Below, in pieces: positions 1 through 6,509 of a stretch of 64,000 nucleotides of DNA; the stretch's first letter is position 1, and the number at the start of each line of letters is the position of its first letter. Where the stretch lies: the NCBI GenBank assembly GCA_002409325.1, contig DHUU01000002.1:1-64000 (forward strand), written 5' to 3'. Source of the DNA: Bacteroidales bacterium UBA5226. Its GTDB lineage: Bacteria > Bacteroidota > Bacteroidia > Bacteroidales > UBA932. The notes beneath the pieces are model-generated. The model was given only the letters and a program-made list of their open reading frames with translations, ran no database searches and was not told the origin of the DNA. The position numbers were made by a program, and so were the translations under genes.

Positions 1-48
1 GTTTTTTAATATAATTACAAGATAAATAATAAAAATCAGGAAATCGTT

Positions 49-161
49 CCGCGCACTCTTGATGTATTATTCTATATAACAGATGTTTAACAAAACAGCT
101 CCCTTGGGGAGCTGTTTTGTTAATATACTGAAAACCAGCGGGATGAATGAAGAGTGCGCGG
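49..161. repeat. 113-bp palindromic element, copy A
   Basis: The outer arms CCGCGCACTCTT (49-60) and AAGAGTGCGCGG (150-161) are perfectly inverted. The centre is a 17-bp perfect stem (87-103 with 107-123) with a 3-nt loop, ending in a T-rich run like an intrinsic terminator on either strand. Full-length copies recur at 1892-2004, 2734-2846 and 3958-4070, all exactly 113 bp. The stop codon of the neighbouring serine-hydrolase gene (165-167) lies in the extended end CACTCAC. Its probable role is a terminator at the 3' end of that gene. How the element moves is unknown. Confidence 0.85.
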
Positions 162-164
162 CAC

Positions 165-1931
165 TCACAGCGCCAGGTTGTACAGTTCCCCCATCAGGAT
201 GTACAATCCATCGTCAAAAGTAGTGCCGTCCGGGTCGGTCATATAAGATCTTGAGTTGCAGAGCACCACGCAGTTTACACCAGACCCGGCAGTTGCTGAA
301 GGACTGATCGCAGTCGCATAGCCGGCCGTTGCTGCAGGACTGATCGCAGTCGCATTGCCGGCGATTGTTGCGGTGCTGCTTGTGCCCGGGGTGCTGCCCA
401 TCACCCACATGACAGCGGTCCCTGCCAGGTTCCCGGAGTGGTAGGCAGCGTCGGGGAAGAATTTGTGGCCTCTTCTCCAGCCCAGGGCGTATCGGGCATA
501 GATAGCAGAAGGGGTGAGCATTTGCACAAAAGTCTCGGCCTTAATGATATCGGGCACGATCGGACGTCCGTCTATGTGAAAGAGCAGTTGCAGCATCTGT
601 TCTGTCGAGGCTATGACCCCGCCGGCAGCGGCAATCACATCCATGGGGTTCGCATAACCGTTGTACCCGTTCTGGGAGTAGTAAACCACTTCATTCGACC
701 TTCTGCCTGCCTGGTCTTTTCCCACATGGATGTCGGTGATGCCCGCCTCTGAAAGTACGGTTTTCAGGTATTCTTCGTAGGGTTGTCCGGAAACTTTTTT
801 TATGACCTCTCCTAAAATTCCGAATCCCATATTGTTGTAAGTGAACACGGTTCCCGGTTCTGCCTGGGAAGAGCCGAGCATATCGCGTATCCTTTGGTCA
901 AGTGTCTTACCGGTAAAGGTAGATGAGAACATGGGGTCGGGGTCGTTTCCCCAGCCACTGGTATGTTGGAGTAAATGCCTGATCGTAACCGCTGCAGCAC
1001 GAGGTGTCACGTCTGCATATTCCAGCTCCAGGATGCCTCCGGTCCCAAACACCCTGTCATCAAGGGTCAGTTTTCCTGCCTCGTACAGTTTCAGTATGCA
1101 TAATGTGGTGAATTGCTTGGAGATGCTTGCCAGTCTGAAAAGGTGGCCTGGAGTGGTTCTTTCTTCGGTTTCCGTGATGGCAAAACCCAATCCGCTCCGG
1201 TAAATGATCTCTTCGTTTTTTGAGAAAGCAAAGGAAATCCCCGGGATATCGTACTTGGCCATGAACAGGTAAACGAGGTTATCAAATTCCTGCCTGCCAT
1301 TTTTCAAAAGCAACTTGTACTGCAGGGTTTTTCCGTTTTCCGCAGTCACCTCTACCGTCACCACCCGAGTAAAATCCACAGCAGGTATACTCCTGGTTGC
1401 CAGGGGATCGCTGCTACTGCCACTTGCCAGGGGATCGCTGCTATTGCCACTTGCCAGGGGACCGCTGCTATTGCCACTTGCCAGGGGATCACTGCTATTG
1501 CCACTTGCCAGGGGATCGCTGCTATTGCCTGCCGGGGAATTGCTACCGCTACTTTTTGCGGAAAGATTGCTGTCGCTTATATTTGCTCCCGGGTTGTAAT
1601 CACTTGTGCCAGTGGCAGTATTGTTGACGTTACTCGTAACCGGCACATTGTTGATCCTGACCGTCGCGCCCGGCGACACCGTCAGACTGGGCTTCAGGCT
1701 GGTCAGATCGACACCTTCGGGGACCGTCATGTAAAACAAATTCCTGTTCCGAATTCCGTGAAGGTCAGCACTTAGGGATGGGTTATCGGCTTTTGACAGA
1801 ACGAACGATATCAGGTCCGCTCTGTCGCTCAATATCTCCTCTGGTTCTTCCCTGGAACAAGAAACAATGGCTAAAGCCAGGAAAACGACTGCCGCGCACT
1901 TTTGATGTATTCTGCTGATAGTAAATGACAT
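165..1931 (-). CDS. Serine hydrolase lipoprotein (class C beta-lactamase / PBP-like fold) with repeat insertions
   Basis: The 588-residue product has a lipoprotein signal with lipobox AIVSC (Cys25). Residues about 35-100 and 186-210 look like one split Bacteroidales Ig-like domain. The rest is a beta-lactamase-related serine hydrolase with SISK (Ser269/Lys272) as SxxK, a YNN motif and HSGN near the C-terminus. The substrate is unknown; peptide or D-amino-acid hydrolysis at the cell envelope is likely from the family. Five copies of a 9-residue Ser/Gly/Asn unit interrupt the Ig-like domain. A second Ala/Thr/Ser-rich repeat lies before GVNCVVLCNSRS. The ATG at 1931 is chosen because it gives a normal signal peptide. 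The frame stays open to an ATG at 1994, but that stretch is entirely repeat element. The first 13 codons are themselves encoded by that element. Confidence 0.85.
   Translation of the reverse strand: MSFTISRIHQKCAAVVFLALAIVSCSREEPEEILSDRADLISFVLSKADNPSLSADLHGIRNRNLFYMTVPEGVDLTSLKPSLTVSPGATVRINNVPVTSNVNNTATGTSDYNPGANISDSNLSAKSSGSNSPAGNSSDPLASGNSSDPLASGNSSGPLASGNSSDPLASGSSSDPLATRSIPAVDFTRVVTVEVTAENGKTLQYKLLLKNGRQEFDNLVYLFMAKYDIPGISFAFSKNEEIIYRSGLGFAITETEERTTPGHLFRLASISKQFTTLCILKLYEAGKLTLDDRVFGTGGILELEYADVTPRAAAVTIRHLLQHTSGWGNDPDPMFSSTFTGKTLDQRIRDMLGSSQAEPGTVFTYNNMGFGILGEVIKKVSGQPYEEYLKTVLSEAGITDIHVGKDQAGRRSNEVVYYSQNGYNGYANPMDVIAAAGGVIASTEQMLQLLFHIDGRPIVPDIIKAETFVQMLTPSAIYARYALGWRRGHKFFPDAAYHSGNLAGTAVMWVMGSTPGTSSTATIAGNATAISPAATAGYATAISPSATAGSGVNCVVLCNSRSYMTDPDGTTFDDGLYILMGELYNLAL
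1399..1533 (-). repeat. 27-bp in-frame tandem repeat, 5 copies
   Basis: Units begin at 1399, 1426, 1453, 1480 and 1507 with one or two substitutions between copies. Each encodes nine residues of the type SSDPLASGN in the serine hydrolase. Being a multiple of three, copy-number change would keep the frame. This is not a CRISPR array because there are no spacers. Confidence 0.95.
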
Positions 1932-2004
1932 ATGAAAATGGCTCTCCGGGGGAGCAGTTTTGTTATTATGTTGTAAATTAACACGGTGCATCAATAGTGA
2001 GCGG
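1892..2004. repeat. 113-bp palindromic element, copy F, overlapping a gene start
   Basis: This copy has the same length as copies A, B and C, with CCGCGCACTTTT at the left and a slightly decayed AATAGTGAGCGG at the right. The central imperfect hairpin lies at about 1935-1966. Both ends resemble the GATG-type end of the other copies, so this may be a hybrid or rearranged copy. It covers the ATG (1929-1931) and first 13 codons of the leftward serine hydrolase, and ends 16 nt before the -7 box of the rightward aldolase gene. Confidence 0.8.
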
Positions 2005-2020
2005 CAATCGTTTTTGTGTG

Positions 2021-2028
2021 TATCTTTG
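2021..2028 (+). promoter_or_regulatory. Promoter -7 box for the aldolase gene
   Basis: TATCTTTG matches the Bacteroidota -7 consensus TAnnTTTG. It lies 22 nt before the ATG at 2051. Confidence 0.6.
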
Positions 2029-2050
2029 GATACGCAAAATTAATAATATT

Positions 2051-2704
2051 ATGAGATTTTTCATCGACACAGCCAACCTGGAGCAGATTCGCCAGGCGCG
2101 GGACCTGGGGATTTTGGACGGAGTGACCACCAACCCTTCGCTCATGGCACGCGAGAACATTCGCGGCCATGCGGCCATCCTGGCGCATTACAGGCAAATT
2201 TGTGAAATCGTGGACGGCGATGTGAGTGCCGAGGTCTTTTCAACGGATCTTGAGGGAATGCTTGCCGAGGCCCATGAACTATCGGCCATCCACAAGAACA
2301 TTGTGGTGAAGGTGCCTTGCACCAGCGAAGGGATCAAGGCCATCAAAGCCCTCTCGGCGCGGAAAATTCCGACCAACTGCACGCTGGTTTTCAATGCGGG
2401 ACAGGCCGTCCTGGCCGCAAAAGCCGGTGCGCGGTACGTCTCGCCCTTTGTAGGCCGCCTGGACGATGTGAGTGAAGATGGGGTGGCGCTTGTGGCGCAG
2501 ATTGTTCGCATTTTTGAAATTTACGGGTACAAAACGCAGGTGCTGGCCGCCTCGATCCGCCACACGCGCCACATTATTGATTGCATGGAGGCAGGTGCCC
2601 ACGTGGTCACCTGCCCCCTGAAACCCATCCTTGGCCTGCTGGACCATCCCCTGACCGAAAAAGGCCTGGCCAAATTTCTGGAAGATGCTGCCAGGATGAA
2701 GTAG
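2051..2704 (+). CDS. fsa: Transaldolase-family protein / fructose-6-phosphate aldolase
   Basis: The 217-residue single-domain protein matches the short transaldolase/FSA subfamily in length. Recognisable motifs are MRFFIDTANL at the N-terminus, GVTTNPSL, and the Schiff-base lysine in VVKVPCT (Lys87). It forms a TIM barrel in the cytoplasm. The reaction is either dihydroxyacetone transfer between sugar phosphates (transaldolase) or cleavage of fructose 6-phosphate, and sequence alone does not separate the two. The ATG at 2051 is chosen because it opens the conserved N-terminus and follows a -7 box. The gene stands alone, with palindromic elements on both sides. Confidence 0.9.
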   Translation: MRFFIDTANLEQIRQARDLGILDGVTTNPSLMARENIRGHAAILAHYRQICEIVDGDVSAEVFSTDLEGMLAEAHELSAIHKNIVVKVPCTSEGIKAIKALSARKIPTNCTLVFNAGQAVLAAKAGARYVSPFVGRLDDVSEDGVALVAQIVRIFEIYGYKTQVLAASIRHTRHIIDCMEAGAHVVTCPLKPILGLLDHPLTEKGLAKFLEDAARMK

Positions 2705-2733
2705 GGGGGCACGCCTCCCGCTGGGGATGAGTA

Positions 2734-2846
2734 CCGCGCACTCTTGATGTATTGCTCTGTATAGTAGGTGTTTAACAAAATAGCTCTCCTAGGGAGCTAT
2801 TTTGTTATATTGCTGAAAGTCAGCAGGATGAATAAAGAGTGCGCGG
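2734..2846. repeat. 113-bp palindromic element, copy B
   Basis: It has perfect CCGCGCACTCTT/AAGAGTGCGCGG arms, and the arms extend outward to about 19 bp with one mismatch. The central 14-bp stem pairs 2773-2786 with 2794-2807 and is flanked by A and T tracts. It has the same orientation as copy A. It starts 29 nt after the aldolase stop codon and probably terminates that gene. Confidence 0.85.
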
Positions 2847-2910
2847 CACTCATTAGCTCTGAAATCAAATATTAGCTATAAATTTGAAGAAGAGGTTCCA
2901 CCTGTTTTTG

Positions 2911-2918
2911 TATCTTTG
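2911..2918 (+). promoter_or_regulatory. Promoter -7 box for the creatininase-family gene
   Basis: TATCTTTG lies upstream of candidate start codons at 2941 and 2962. Confidence 0.55.
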
Positions 2919-2961
2919 AAATCCAACCATTATAGTCCAAATGATACAAAAAGAAATATCT

Positions 2962-3954
2962 ATGAAAAATCAAATCCTCACAACATTATTACTGCCCCTG
3001 CTGCCTCTGATGCTGCAGCTGTTGCCTATGTCCAGCCTGCAAGCCCGGCCACAGCCGCAGGACCTTCCCGTGGCGCAGGCACAGTCGCAGGCTCAAGCCC
3101 GGCCACAGCCGCAGGACCTTCCTGTGGCGCAGGCACAGTCGCAGGCTCAAGCCCGGCCACAGCCGCAGGACCTTCCCGTGGCCTGGGAAGAACTTACCTC
3201 GGCAGACTTTAAAAAGGCCACCGGACTGGCGCAGGGCGTCTGCATCATCCCCATGGGGGTGATTGAAAAGCACGCGCAGCACCTGCCCATGGGCACCGAT
3301 ATCTATTTCGCACGCCAGATTGCGCTTACTGCAGCCAGAGACGACTATGCTGTGGTCTTTCCGTATTATTTTGCCGGTCAGATCTTCGAGGCTCGGCACC
3401 AACCCGGAACTATTTCGTATAGCAGCCGCCTACTTTATAACCTGCTGGATGAGACATGCCGGGAGATCGCACGCAACGGCTTTAACAAGATTATTTTGGT
3501 GAGCGGTCACGGCGGCAACACCCACTTCCTCCAGTATTTCTGCCAGACGCAGCTGGAAGAGGAGCGGGATTACGTTGTCTTTTTATTTAACCCTGCCGAG
3601 GACAGGGAGACCGCCCGCCGCATTGCAGAACTTCGCAAAGGCACCACGGGGGGACATGCCGATGAAGAGGAAACCGCCATTATGCGTATCATTCGTCCTG
3701 ACCTGGTGCACATGGACCGGGTGGCTCTTGAAACGGGCCGAGACCAGGCCCGCCTGCCGCTGCCCAACGTGTACACAGGCATCTGGTGGTACGCCCGCTA
3801 TCCCAATCATTACGCCGGGGACGCCACCGGCTCTGATCCCCTGATCGGCCACCTGGTCCTGGATTCCTCAGTAGCACAACTGAAAGAAGTCATTGCCATG
3901 ATTAAAGCCGATACCGTCGCCCTTGAGCTGCAGAACCGCTTCTTTGGGCATTGA
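2962..3954 (+). CDS. Exported creatininase-family amidohydrolase
   Basis: The 330-residue product has a hydrophobic signal peptide (about 1-26) and no lipobox. Residues about 27-75 hold 2.6 copies of an 18-residue Pro/Gln/Ala repeat. A creatininase-family domain follows, with metal-site motifs EKHAQHLPMGTD, SGHGGN and HADEEET. The family contains creatinine amidohydrolase, mycofactocin MftE and other metal-dependent hydrolases, so the substrate is not assigned. The start could also be the ATG at 2941, which adds seven residues. The stop TGA (3952-3954) touches palindrome copy C, which fills the gap to the convergent BACON gene. Confidence 0.8.
   Translation: MKNQILTTLLLPLLPLMLQLLPMSSLQARPQPQDLPVAQAQSQAQARPQPQDLPVAQAQSQAQARPQPQDLPVAWEELTSADFKKATGLAQGVCIIPMGVIEKHAQHLPMGTDIYFARQIALTAARDDYAVVFPYYFAGQIFEARHQPGTISYSSRLLYNLLDETCREIARNGFNKIILVSGHGGNTHFLQYFCQTQLEEERDYVVFLFNPAEDRETARRIAELRKGTTGGHADEEETAIMRIIRPDLVHMDRVALETGRDQARLPLPNVYTGIWWYARYPNHYAGDATGSDPLIGHLVLDSSVAQLKEVIAMIKADTVALELQNRFFGH
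3043..3185 (+). repeat. 54-bp in-frame tandem repeat, about 2.6 copies
   Basis: Units start at 3043, 3097 and 3151 and are nearly identical. Each encodes an 18-residue Pro/Gln/Ala-rich stretch between the signal peptide and the creatininase domain. Confidence 0.95.
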
Positions 3955-3957
3955 CTG

Positions 3958-4070
3958 CCGCGCACTCTTTATTCATTCTGTTGACTGTCAGCTAAATAAC
4001 AAAAGAGCTCCCCCAGGTAGCTCTTTTGTTATTTAGCTGTTATACAGGACAATGCATCAAGAGTGCGCGG
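3958..4070. repeat. 113-bp palindromic element, copy C (reverse orientation)
   Basis: The arms are perfect and extend outward to 17 bp (GACTGCCGCGCACTCTT). The centre is a perfect 20-bp stem (3990-4009 with 4019-4038) around a 9-nt loop. It lies in the opposite orientation to A and B. It occupies the whole gap between two convergent genes, whose stop codons are at 3952-3954 and 4075-4077, and so looks like a bidirectional terminator. Confidence 0.9.
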
Positions 4071-4074
4071 CAGT

Positions 4075-5346
4075 CTACTGCGCCACCTGCCAGCTGCCGC
4101 TAACCGGGATGGTCATCCCAAGTACCCGGCCGCTGCCGGAGAGGGTGCCGGAGATACTGGATTGGTTGGCAGAAAAAGTGCCGGTGAAGGTTGCGGTGAT
4201 GTTGGTCCCGGTAAAACCTTGATAAGTTATTTCACCAATATTGACCCGAAAACTGATAGACTCGTTACTCAGGTAAGATATTGTTCCGGGATATCCTCTT
4301 ACCATTACATTGTCCTCATCTACAATGGTCATTGTCATGGATCCGGTCCTGGATATGGTAAGGGCATTGACAGTAGCTGTTCCGGACCAGTTGGTGTTTA
4401 GCAAAGCACTCACATCTCCTTTCTGGGTTATGGTAAATGACTGCTTTTCATCCTGAGAATTTGTTACCGTGATCTTTGCCGTCCGGGTACCTCCGGGATT
4501 AGGTTGTATGGTTATTTGATTACCAATAGGATCGTCAGATGCCTGGCTGGATGTTGTTAATAAAGAAAACCAGGTGCCTTCATCGCCCGACACTTCCCAG
4601 GGAAGGCTGCTCAGGATGGAAAAATCGAGTACATGAGTGCCGTCAAATGAGACTGTTGTTGTGTTTGGAGGGATAACACTAAATGCGTGTTGCGATACAT
4701 TGATAATGCAGGTAATTGTATCCGAAATGATCTGGAAGGAAGAAGTTCTGAAAACAGTATTGTTCTGCCCGGCATTTACCACAATATTAACACTTTCATT
4801 GCTACTTCCTGAACGTGGTGATACCGTAAACCAATTATCCGTGACCAGTGCACTCCAGTCTGCATTGGATTCCACATTGATTACACCGTCGCCTCCCAAT
4901 GAAGGAAGTGTGATCTCGGCGGGAGTAACACTCAAAGACCCCAGGTCAGATCTTTGCCGGATGACCACGACAAGCGTTTTGTCTGCAGACAGGATAGTCA
5001 GGTTATAAGTTTTGGAAAATTCCGTATTATTCTCAGGGATTGTGAAATTCAAAGATTGTAGGGATGATGAGCCTCGGCCTGATGAAGGATTAACCGTGGG
5101 CCTTTCGGGAATCTCCACATCCCCTATCTGGCAGGTAATGATCGCGCTCCAGTCTGCAGATGAATAAAACAGAAATCCATACGATCCGCCTGCCGGCTGA
5201 ATAATGTAATTCAGGTTGGCCTTGTTGTAGGGCCTGAGATTGGCAGGAGCATCCTGCTTTCCCCCGGAGCAGTTGTTCAGCACAGCCAAACAGCATACGA
5301 TGAGGATTTTATTAAGAACACTATCTTTACACATAGTTGAAAACAT
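4075..5346 (-). CDS. BACON-domain lipoprotein
   Basis: The 423-residue product has a lipoprotein signal (lipobox LNNC). At least two or three BACON-type beta domains follow between about 45 and 315, each with the pattern sADWsa...PssG...N. The C-terminal 110 residues (NTNWSGTATVN to SGSWQVAQ) are Thr/Ser-rich and look like a beta-barrel of lipocalin-like proportions. BACON domains are thought to bind carbohydrate or mucin, so a surface-exposed role is inferred. The start could also be the ATG at 5334. It is a single gene with its own promoter, ending against palindrome copy C. Confidence 0.8.
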   Translation of the reverse strand: MFSTMCKDSVLNKILIVCCLAVLNNCSGGKQDAPANLRPYNKANLNYIIQPAGGSYGFLFYSSADWSAIITCQIGDVEIPERPTVNPSSGRGSSSLQSLNFTIPENNTEFSKTYNLTILSADKTLVVVIRQRSDLGSLSVTPAEITLPSLGGDGVINVESNADWSALVTDNWFTVSPRSGSSNESVNIVVNAGQNNTVFRTSSFQIISDTITCIINVSQHAFSVIPPNTTTVSFDGTHVLDFSILSSLPWEVSGDEGTWFSLLTTSSQASDDPIGNQITIQPNPGGTRTAKITVTNSQDEKQSFTITQKGDVSALLNTNWSGTATVNALTISRTGSMTMTIVDEDNVMVRGYPGTISYLSNESISFRVNIGEITYQGFTGTNITATFTGTFSANQSSISGTLSGSGRVLGMTIPVSGSWQVAQ

Positions 5347-5357
5347 ATTTTATACTA

Positions 5358-5365
5358 TAAAGATA
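5358..5365 (-). promoter_or_regulatory. Promoter -7 box for the BACON lipoprotein gene
   Basis: On the minus strand TATCTTTA differs from TAnnTTTG at the last base. It lies 11 nt before the start codon and is divergent from the flavodoxin promoter. Confidence 0.4.
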
Positions 5366-5392
5366 ATACGCTTTTTATTAAATTGTATTGAT

Positions 5393-5400
5393 TAACTTTG
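5393..5400 (+). promoter_or_regulatory. Promoter -7 box for the flavodoxin gene
   Basis: TAACTTTG lies 25 nt before the ATG at 5426. Confidence 0.55.
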
Positions 5401-5425
5401 AAATACAAATTCAAATCAATTTTTC

Positions 5426-5926
5426 ATGAGGACTACGATTTTTTACACTACAAATTATGGTACTACCAAATTGATAGCAGAAGAGATCGGAGAATTGATC
5501 TCTAATCAGGATCAGGTTACACTTATGGATGTTGATGACTGCAAGCAGGATTACACACCGTATCTAGGAACGGCGGAACGTTATGTGCTTGGGGTGCCTG
5601 TATATAGGGGTAAGCCACTTATAGCTATGCAGAAATTTTGTAATACATATGCATCTACATTGGCAGAAAAGCCACTATACCTGTTTGTCTGTGGAATAGA
5701 AAGGAGGCCAGAGGGGCAGCAGCAGGAAATGGCAGCTGCTTTTCCTGAACACCTGCGCAGCGTGGCCCGCCATGTGGCATTCCTGGGCGGTGCGTTGCAG
5801 TGGAAGAAGATGAATTTTGTGGAACGCATTATCCTCGCAAAGATCACAGGCAAGAAAGGTGATCAGGATCTTGTTTCGCACAGGAATATCAAGAAATTTG
5901 CCGAGGCTCTGAACGCCGTCCCATGA
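5426..5926 (+). CDS. Flavodoxin-domain protein (HemG/Flavodoxin_5-like)
   Basis: The 166-residue protein begins with a flavodoxin FMN-phosphate loop (FYTTNYGTTKLIAEEI). Its second half has the GGALQWKKMNFVERIILAKI pattern also seen in HemG-type protoporphyrinogen oxidases. It is probably an FMN protein for electron transfer or oxidation of a small substrate. HemG function itself is not proven, as no heme genes are nearby. It may be co-transcribed with the small secreted protein gene downstream. Confidence 0.75.
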   Translation: MRTTIFYTTNYGTTKLIAEEIGELISNQDQVTLMDVDDCKQDYTPYLGTAERYVLGVPVYRGKPLIAMQKFCNTYASTLAEKPLYLFVCGIERRPEGQQQEMAAAFPEHLRSVARHVAFLGGALQWKKMNFVERIILAKITGKKGDQDLVSHRNIKKFAEALNAVP

Positions 5927-6012
5927 AAGAACTGCAGCGCGGCATTTGGCGGCAAGCAGCCGCACGCCGGACAATAATTGAACCTGGTTATTAACAATTA
6001 AATCATACACAT

Positions 6013-6354
6013 ATGAAAAAAACACTATTTACGTTACTGCTTTTAATGATTTTGCCATTAGTTTTGAGTGCCAATCCACCCCGTAAGGTGACCCTGACTT
6101 ATGATGCAGATACACAAAAATTGTCTGTGACCATCCTGCACCCCGTGCGGGATACTGAAAAGCATTACATTAGTGAGATTCAGGTATTGCTTGCAGACAA
6201 GGAAATTGAAAAAAAGGTGCTGACAAAGCAATCTTCCCCCGAATCGGAAACTTATGAGATCACGCTTCCCGGCCTGTCCAAAGGCAACGTGATCACGGTA
6301 AACGCCAAGTGCAACCAGTTTGGGAACAAATCCGGAAAGCTCACGATAAAGTAA
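6013..6354 (+). CDS. Small secreted beta-sandwich protein
   Basis: The 113-residue product has a clear signal peptide (about 1-19, cleaved near LSA-NPP). The mature part is about 94 residues with alternating beta-strand pattern and the phrase HPVRDTEKHYISEIQVLL. This resembles the small SoxZ/desulfoferrodoxin-like Ig-fold domains of some anaerobes. That likeness is from memory and no metal ligands are obvious. It is likely periplasmic. Function is unknown. Confidence 0.7.
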   Translation: MKKTLFTLLLLMILPLVLSANPPRKVTLTYDADTQKLSVTILHPVRDTEKHYISEIQVLLADKEIEKKVLTKQSSPESETYEITLPGLSKGNVITVNAKCNQFGNKSGKLTIK

Positions 6355-6497
6355 ATGCATTAAGCAGCAGGGAAAAGCCGGTAACAATAAAACAAGTTGC
6401 TAGAAAAGAAGCAACCAAAAAACACTGAAAGCGCATACCGCATTACGGTAACGACAGCGATCGTAAGACAGAAAACTCTTTTTTCAGAGGGTTTTAT

Positions 6498-6505
6498 TAC
6501 CTTTG
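6498..6505 (+). promoter_or_regulatory. Promoter -7 box for clpC, 4 nt from the ATG
   Basis: TACCTTTG ends 4 nt before the clpC ATG, so transcription should begin at or near the start codon (leaderless). An imperfect hairpin (about 6473-6495) precedes it. Confidence 0.6.
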
Positions 6506-6509
6506 TCCC

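Noticed and set aside
1399..1533. Possible CRISPR array (regular 27-bp units)
   Set aside because: Units are contiguous with no spacers and encode an in-frame peptide repeat.
1315..1627. Plus-strand ORFs across the minisatellite
   Set aside because: They are antisense shadows created by the repeat in the serine-hydrolase gene, with no promoter and no recognisable domain.
1932..1994. Longer start (ATG 1994) for the serine hydrolase
   Set aside because: The extra 21 residues are polar and entirely palindrome-encoded. ATG 1931 gives a normal lipoprotein signal peptide.
1..4070. Palindromes as ends of an IS element or composite transposon
   Set aside because: No transposase frame lies between copies, the genes between them are unrelated, and no target-site duplication could be identified.
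4063..4401. Plus-strand ORF antisense to the BACON gene
   Set aside because: No domain, no promoter box; typical shadow of a Thr/Ser-rich coding region.
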